Shown here: piece by piece, positions 57,131 to 64,000 of the stretch | Layout of the letters: each line of letters starts with the position of its first letter | How positions within the stretch are numbered: the first letter of the stretch is position 1 | Assembly: GCF_027887165.1 (NCBI RefSeq) | Contig: NC_077227.1 | Coordinates: 354,911,350-354,975,349, forward strand | DNA length: 64,000 nt | Source: Monodelphis domestica | Taxonomy: Eukaryota > Chordata > Mammalia > Didelphimorphia > Didelphidae | Direction: 5' to 3' | The notes under the pieces: generated by a model | Database searches by the model: none | What the model was told of the DNA's origin: nothing | What the model saw: the letters and a program-made list of their open reading frames with translations, nothing else | Program-made: the position numbers and the translations under genes

Positions 57131-58039
57131 CAGAAGCGTACTGAATTATTTACATGGTTATAGTTTTTAGTCATTGTATATATTCACCCCATAACACCTC
57201 AAACAAAACTAGTCATGTTTCTTTGGCATATTTATCTTCCTCGTGTGGCAATACGAGTCTCTTAAACACATATACTATACCATTTGTCCAGGCATTCCTC
57301 AAACGCCAAACCCCATCTTTTTAATACCAAGATGTTCTTAAGTGTGTGGAGAGCCATGGAATATCATAGTCTGAAGAATTAGTTGAGGATGAGTAAACTG
57401 AAGCATATTGCCAATAAAGAATTGGGTGGGAGGACCAGCCTAAAAGACATTATCAGGGAACCATATGGAGGTAGGCCAACCTTGTAAAAAAGAGGAAGAG
57501 ATACTAATGAATGACTCGTTGCTTTGTTGGTAACCCAAACAATGAAAGGAAATCAGAAGGTCTGCAGCATGATGAGATAGGATTTAAAGGAACTGAGAAC
57601 AGTCTATGGAACAAGAGAGTGTGAAAGATTAGAGGTTTTGTTAGAGGGCATATGTATTAAGATTACAGATCCATCAAAATATAGAAGTATAAAAGTGAAA
57701 AAGAATTTTTATGGAATTAAAAACATATTCCCATCATGCTCTTGAGTTTTAATGTTTTCACTTGGACTCAATTGATTAGAAATATATATATGTAAATATA
57801 CATATGTCTATCCATCTGCTTGGAGGATCCAAACTGTTACATGTGGCTTAGTCATCTCAACAGTTGGCAGCCCTTTGTTTTGTGTTCAATTTTGGCTTTG
57901 CATCAACAAATAGCAGGACTTGAAGTGCCCTAAACAATGGTGAATCAGATTAAGAAGTCCTTTTTGATTGAAAGATCCTTCCTCTAGGATATAATCAGTT
58001 CCTAATAGAAATGATGTTAGAGAACTTTTATACTCTCAG

Positions 58040-58215
58040 AAGCAAAAGAGATCTTAGTACAATAGAATGTCAGAGCCTGAAGGAACCTTAAAACAGAGCA
58101 TGACAGAACCAGAGGGGACATTCAGATATAGAATGTCAGAGCTAGAAGGAACTTTAGCTTTTTAATTCTACAGTTCCTTCATTTTCCAGATGAAGGCACT
58201 GATATGCAAGGAGAT
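58040..58215 (-). repeat. MIR-like remnants
   Basis: AATGTCAGAGCCTGAAGGAA and AGAGCTAGAAGGAACTTTAG, then TTTTCCAGATGAAGGCACTG. A further scrap lies at 58430-58505. Confidence 0.45.
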
Positions 58216-58738
58216 ATACTTTCTTCTAAAAAAGAAATAAAAGGGCTACCTATGAAGTAGGCAGTTCCAGCAATTACATTTTATTCCTAATTTAGATATC
58301 GCTTAGTGGTCAGTCAAACTATTCTAGGTTCCTTAAATTATCCCATTTTGAGATCATAAACTGGGTTCTTTGTGCTATCCCCAGCACATCATCATCTTTC
58401 CCCCATGTATATCCAAGGTCAGAAACACTGTGATAATAATAATAGCTGACATTTATATAATGATTTAAGGAAAAGCACTCCATGCACATCATCTCATTTG
58501 AGTACCCCCAAGAAGCTTATGGTGTAAGCACCATAGATAGGAATGTGGCTAGAGCCACCTATCTCTTTAGAGCCAATTGTTAAATTTTTAATCTGAGCAT
58601 TTATGTCTTGGAAATCAGCAAAATCAAGGCTTGGTTTTGTTTTTTGGGGGAGGGGGGAGATTTTGTTCTGATGATTGTCTAAACTTAAAGTATTGAAGAA
58701 AATGTTAATAATGTGGATTTTTCTTAAAAGTCTGTCAT

Positions 58739-60934
58739 AGGCAGAGGCAAGATGGCAGTGTAGACACAGCAAAAGTTCAAACCTCTCTGAAAACCCTTCC
58801 ACGCCAATCGAAAACAAAGTGCTTCAAGGGGACAGAAAACCAAATCTAACAACAGGACAGAGCTAGGGGACCCTCCTGCTGGATTCAACTTAAAAGGTAC
58901 TCCAAAAAAAGCCTAAAATCTTAGGTTCAAGGGAAAGGAAGAAGGAAGGTCCCAGGACCCCTCCCCCAACTACTGTGCTGAATCTCCAGCAGTCACTGGA
59001 ATCTCTGGGCGGGCAAGGGCTCTAGTCCTGAAGGAGTGCCTTGCTGGCACAACTGTGCCAGACTCAGGGTGTTGAACACAGGTGGCAGGGAAGCAACTAG
59101 AGGAGAAGCACAGAGAGGGCAGCCTAGTCACAGGCAAAACACTCCCTCTTGCCCTCCCCAGCCCCCTACTTGAATTCTGTCAATTCCCCAAAACTTCTTC
59201 TCAAAGTTTTGGCCTCAGGGCACACCCAGCTCCACAGATCTACTCCATCCTGGATTAATCTTTTCATTAGGGCAGATAAGAAGCCTTCAGAGGCCAGGGA
59301 AGCTCAATCTCCAACACCCCTCCCCCACTGACTGCATTGAAAGGCTGTAATCTTGACAGAATACCTTGATAATAGGGCAGAAAGCACAACTCCCTTCAGC
59401 CTCCATACCTTCACCTACATCTTCAGCTTCTGCTGCCAGCTGGGGAAGATCTGTCCTCAGGACTCATTAATACCATCAGCCTAACCTAGTCAATCAGCAG
59501 AGCATAGAAGAAGTGCCCTTAGGACAGAATAGCCCAAAACCATAGATCCAGCAAATATTCAGAGGAGCAAGACTACAGCCAATGGCAGGGGGAAAAGAAG
59601 GAAAAAATATGAGTAAACAACAGAAAAAGAAAAAAAGAAATTACAACCAACAGCTTCTATCCAAGTAATGAACAAAGAACAAATATAACAGAGAAGGACC
59701 AAGGAACATCAAGCAAAAACACAAAAACTCCAGTGAATTAGACATAGGCTTTGGAAGAACTAAAAACACAATTCAAAAAACAATTAAGAGAGACTGAAGA
59801 CAATTGGGAAAAAAACTTAAAAAGTAAAATAAGTCATCTAGAAACAGAGGCACATGAACTAAAACAAGAAAATAGTGTCTTCAAAGTCAGAATTGACCAG
59901 CTTGAAAATGAGGCAAAGAAGGTGAAAGATGACCTACAAAGAAAATCAGACCATAAGGAGGATGACCAAAAAGTCAAGGATGAAATTCAGTCTTTAAAAA
60001 TTAGAATCCAACAACTAGAAGCAAATGACTTCACAAGGCAGCAAGAGTCTATAAAACAAAATCAAAAGAATGAAAAAAATTGAGGAAAATAGGAAACACC
60101 TCATTGACAAAACCACAGATGTGGAAAATAGATCCAGGAGAGACAATTTAAGAATTATTGGATCATGACAAAAGAAAAAGCCTAGACATCATTCTACAGG
60201 AAATTATCCAAGAAAACTGCCCTAACATTCTCAAACAAGAGGGAAAAGTGGAGACTGAAAGAATCCACAGATCACCTCCTGCATTTAATTCTCAGTTGAC
60301 AATGCCCAGGAATGTTATAGCAAAATTTAAAAACTACCAGACCAAGGAAAAAATATTACAAGCTGCTAAGAAGAAGTCATTCAGATATTATGGAATGGCA
60401 GTTAGGATAACACAGGACTTGGTTGCATCTACACTGAAGGATCAGAATGAGAATTGGGTCAACAACCAAGAATCAACTACTCAGCAAAATTTACTATAAT
60501 CTTGCAGGGGAACGTATGGTCATTTAATAAAATAGAAGACTTCCAAGCATTCCTAAAGAAAAGACCTGACTTAAACAGAAAAGTTGATGCCCAAACACAG
60601 AACTCAAGAGAACTGCCAAAAGGCAATTAAGAAAGGGGAAAGGGGGGAAGCCCCAAACTTTTTTAAGGGGCCCAATAAGTTCAAATGATTTGTATTCCTA
60701 TAAGAAAAGATGATATTGGTAACTCTTAAAAATTGTTATTATTAACAGGGCAGCTAAAAGAAGTATACTTAGAGGGAACAATGACAAACTGTATAGGATG
60801 AAATGTCTATCTATCCATCTATCTATACATATATACACACACACACACACATATATATAAAACTAGAGGTAAAAAAAGAGGATAATGCTAAGAGAAATGG
60901 GAAAAGAGACAAAATGGGGTAAATTTATATTTCA
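58739..60934 (+). mobile_element. HAL1-like half-LINE (5' UTR, ORF1, 3' part)
   Basis: Begins GCAGAGGCAAGATGGCAGTG, an L1-type 5' end, with about 0.85 kb of GC-richer 5' UTR. ORF1 follows and then HAL1-type 3' sequence with ATCT/AC repeats at 60806-60860. No ORF2 is seen. TTAAAAGTCTGTCAT (58724-58738) and TTAAAAGTTTGTCAT (60935-60949) are a likely target-site duplication with one mismatch. It lacks a clear poly(A) end, so it may be 3'-shortened. It looks younger than the copy at 24060. Confidence 0.7.
59583..60499 (+). pseudogene. LINE ORF1p, broken
   Basis: From ATG at 59583 (MAGGKEGKNMSKQQKKKKR) the frame stops early. 59751-60083 codes a 110-residue coiled-coil segment (ETEAHELKQENSVFKVRIDQ). 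After a frame change, 60158-60499 codes the RRM/C-terminal part (IIQENCPNILKQEGK, RNVIAKFKNYQTKEKILQAA). An NLRIIG-type motif spans the break near 60150. This is L1/HAL1 ORF1p, the RNA-binding chaperone of the family; this copy cannot make it. Confidence 0.75.
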
Positions 60935-60959
60935 TTAAAAGTTTGTCATCTGTTTTGGG

Positions 60960-61130
60960 AAAGCTAGTTATTAAACATTTATTAGCCAACTCCTGAGAGG
61001 CATAATTAATGACATTTTACAGGTAAAGAAACTGCGACTTGCCTATGATCCCACAGTTAATGCTAATGATGGAATTTGAACCTATACCCCTTCTAATTCT
61101 GGCACACTATCCACTTAACATCTTTCTTTC
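60960..61130 (-). repeat. MIR-like SINE
   Basis: GACATTTTACAGGTAAAGAA, GATCCCACAGTTAATGC, TATCCACTTAACATC. Confidence 0.5.
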
Positions 61131-61249
61131 TTCATATTGAAAAGTCTGTCAGAGATTTCCTTTTGTCCAGCCTGTACCTGAAACATGAATTCTCTCGAAA
61201 GCTTCCCTGATAAGTGTATCTTCCAGTTGAAAATCTCTCATGACAGGGA

Positions 61250-61480
61250 GTAATGAACAATTATTTATTGAGTACATCCTAATAATAGCTCATTTCTAAG
61301 GTGCTTTACAAACATCCTAATATGATATTCATTTTAAAAAAGAAACCCTGAAATAGTGCAATTATTGTCATTCTTATTTTAGAAATGAATAAATCAAGGG
61401 GTTACTTGAGGGAAGAAGATACTTCCTAATGTTATGACTAGGATCAGAAACAGAATACAGTGACTTCTAACTCCCAGGCC
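61250..61480 (-). repeat. MIR3-like SINE, decayed
   Basis: TCATTTCTAAGGTGCTTTAC, CTTATTTTAGAAATGAATAA. Confidence 0.45.
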
Positions 61481-61499
61481 ATTGCTATTTTTAGCATAT

Positions 61500-61965
61500 A
61501 ATCATATCACCAAATTCTTACCTGAAACTCTAAGAAACATGCACACTGGACACACTCTGGTAAAACTGTCTCCAAAGGTGGACTAAAGCAGGTTGGGGGG
61601 AATTGACAGACATCAAATCCATTGATTGGTAAGTTAGGGGGATTTCATTCCCCAAATGCAAAGACTTCCTCCAGGGGAATATGTGGATGAGAACAATTTG
61701 TTCCAGTGGCCACAAAGGCAGCTGAAGCTTGTGGAGTGCTTAGAACATGGCCAGACACTGAAGATGCCATGGTCATCCACTACATCCCAGGTCATCATCA
61801 GTCTTCCTGAGTTTTGTCTTGCCATTAAACTTCAAAGGCTTGGGAAGAAAGAGTGAGGCTGATGAGTTTGTACAACTCTGTCTCAAAATCCAATTCATGC
61901 ACATGCCAAAACATCACCCTATGATGTCATTGATCCTCTTCAAAAATGAAGGATGAATATCAGTA
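61500..61965 (+). mobile_element. Marsupial SINE of the CATCCCAGGTCATCATCAGTC type
   Basis: CCACTACATCCCAGGTCATC, CCAATTCATGCACATGCC, GATGTCATTGATCCTCTTCA, then GAAGGATGAATATC. This is a distinct marsupial SINE group that I recognise but cannot name safely. Left limit approximate. The small open frames inside it are chance. Confidence 0.5.
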
Positions 61966-62319
61966 TCATCATGGAATGCATCAGAGCAAATAAGTGTTTG
62001 CACAGCTGCTGATTATATTCAATTGCAATTTTTAAATCCTGTATGAACTCTTTTTAGAGTTAAGTCTAAGTAAGATATATGTTCTGTAGGCAACAAAAGC
62101 AATATCTCCTTTTCTCTACCCTATGGAACAACATGGTCAGATCTGAAACCAGAGATTTGAAAATCTCATGATATTTCAAATTGCCAAAAATCCCTCTGTG
62201 AACATATAACATGACAGAATGAGTGTGAAAGTGATCATCATATCTGAAAAATCATGAAATAAAGATATAAGAGGATAGTGGAAATGAACCTGACGCTGCT
62301 GAATTTAGGAACATAAGTT

Positions 62320-62465
62320 CAGAGATTTAGAAGTCTTCTGGTCCCACCTCATTATACAGATAAGGAAAACGAGGCCCAGAAACTTTAAGTGATATGTCCC
62401 AAGTTACAAAGTTTGTAGTAGCAGAGGTAGGATTTAAACCCACATTCTCTGACACCTCATTATCA
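62320..62465 (-). repeat. MIR-like SINE
   Basis: TCCCACCTCATTATACAGAT, AAGGAAAACGAGGCCCAGAA. Confidence 0.55.
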
Positions 62466-62479
62466 TGATATCATATAGT

Positions 62480-63700
62480 CTAACCTCTTCAATTTAATTT
62501 TTAAAAGTAAGTAATGTACAGAACAGCTTCTCTGTGGTGCAGGAAGCACAAAGATCAGATCACATAAATACCTGGAATACTTAGAACTCAAAAATTTCAT
62601 GAGAAAGATACCAAATGTTACCCAAAGTTCCTGGGGGGACAGATCTATATGAGAGGTGGTAAAGGAAGGTGTCACAGAGGAAGTGGCATCTGAGCCAGGC
62701 ATGCCAACAAGCAGAGAGTATTCTATGAATAGGGAAAACATGAGCAAAGGCAGGAAATACCAAGCATGAGGGGAAGTGGTGAGTTATCTAATTTGACTTG
62801 GAAAAAATAAGGCAGTTAAGCAGTTTGAATTTTGATCAAAAGTCTAAGTGATTTGTCTAAAGTCATGCCACTGAATTAATGTCAGAGGTAAGCCAGGCAA
62901 GACGATTTTAAATGCTACAGGATAATTATTAAAATAAACAATCCAAAAAAATTTTTTAATGAAATGCTATGGGATAAAGTCTTTCTGGAATTAAATCAAA
63001 TAAGGTTTGAAATGTAAAGATTCAGATGGAGGAATGCACTAAATGTCAGGCAAAGAGTCTATTTTATTGTATAGCCATTAAGGTTTGTATTGTATTTTAT
63101 TTTTAGCTGGGGGAAGGAAGAGAGAGTCTAGTCCCATGCTTTAGGAAGATTATTCTGGAAGCTCAGCAGAAGATGGATTGGAGAGGGGAGTAAATGGAAG
63201 CATGGAGAACAATCAGGAGGCTATCATTATAAGTTAAAGAAGGGAGGTCTCAAATAGACTGCAACCATATAAAAGAAAGAAAAAGGGATAGAAATAATAG
63301 ATGTCAAGGAGGCTGTCAAAAAGTGATTGGATTTAAGAACTCTTAGAGAAGAGGAGAAGGAAAAGTCAAGAGCAACTCCAACCTGGTTGCCTGGAAAGTT
63401 GGTGGCCCTCTCAACAGAAACAGAAAAGTTTGGAGAAGGCAATAAGTCATATGGTTTGGGTTTTAAGATATTTGTGGAACATCCAAGAAATATCTAATAG
63501 ACAGTTGATGAAATAGAACCAGAGAGCAGGAGAGAAGGAACAGGGCTAAATGTAGAAATGTGGGGGTCATCTGCATAGGCATATTTGATCCCATGGGAGC
63601 AGATGAATCCTTTGAGAAAGTGAAGGTAGAGAAGTGAGAACCTAGGACAGAGTCCTAGAAGACCCCTCACTTTGAGAGGACCAAAGAAATGGGAAAATGC
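62480..63700. repeat. Ancient interspersed repeat, long copy
   Basis: CATCTGAGCCAGGCATGCC, AGATTATTCTGGAAGCTCAG, GAGCAACTCCAACCTGGTTG, ATATCTAATAGACAGTTGAT, GTGGGGGTCATCTGCATAGG. Same family as 9220-10150. A 144-codon minus-strand frame at 63494-63928 overlaps it and is not supported. Confidence 0.4.
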
Positions 63701-64000
63701 ACTTAATGAAGCTAAATGATTGCATGATTGTGCTGAGGCAACAGGGCAAACTTGGCTAGTTCTTACTACAGAATTGCTCTGAAATGAGCTCCAAAATGAG
63801 GTAGAGCAAACGAATAAAATAATATAAAAGGTTTTAGTAAGATATCTAATAGAGCTGAATTTATCTTCTCCCCCTAAACCTGCCCCTTCTTCCATCTTGC
63901 TTGTTCCCACGAATGGCAGAAATGGCACCGTCTTTTGTTATACCTAAAGTCAGTTATTTATTTTTCTCCATTCCATCACCAGTCCCCTACCCCTCACAAT

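Noticed and set aside
61530-61856. Overlapping small frames on both strands
   Set aside because: They fall in a marsupial SINE; no coding signal.
63494-63928. A 144-codon minus-strand frame
   Set aside because: It overlaps an ancient interspersed repeat on the opposite strand, with no domain likeness or splice context.

Overview
The window looks like ordinary nuclear DNA from a marsupial. The interspersed repeats are metatherian in type: tRNA/CORE-type SINEs with marsupial tails, marsupial L1 3' ends, ORF1-only half-L1 (HAL1-like) copies, and many L2/MIR remnants. The two host genes match mammalian FAM114A2 and MFAP3 exon by exon. The species cannot be told from the sequence alone.

Layout. 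FAM114A2 lies on the minus strand. Its 13 coding exons run from the ATG at 31331 down to the stop at 3224. Every splice junction was read by eye as GT-AG with matching phases, giving a 506-residue protein with no break. A GC-rich, TATA-less CpG island at about 32820-33350 separates it from MFAP3, which is head-to-head on the plus strand. MFAP3 has a probable non-coding first exon ending near 33314, coding exons at 40122-40607 and 44051-44835, and a 359-residue product. Human FAM114A2 and MFAP3 are also adjacent and divergent (5q33), so the pair is conserved synteny. The two genes probably share the island promoter. FAM114A2 is a cytoplasmic, Golgi/Rab2-associated protein of the FAM114/DUF719 family, and MFAP3 is a single-pass Ig-domain membrane protein. 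Nothing here links them in one pathway.

The rest is introns and gene-poor flank. It holds two 7SL RNA retropseudogenes with target-site duplications, a 389-bp hAT MITE with an almost perfect 8-bp duplication, and a second older hAT copy. There are two HAL1-like half-LINEs, four LTR-type retrovirus fossils (all non-coding), L1 3' ends, L2 pieces, dozens of MIR/CORE SINEs and several long AT microsatellites. From 49.2 kb to the end I see no host gene.

I found no new gene system. The observations most worth checking are the paired 7SL retrocopies, the telomere-like tract inside the hAT MITE, a 31-bp tandem array at the very edge of a long solo LTR, the overlapping upstream reading frames in MFAP3 exon 2, and the unusual A-run splice acceptor in FAM114A2 coding exon 2. 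Family names for repeats come from memory of consensus sequences and were not checked by search.
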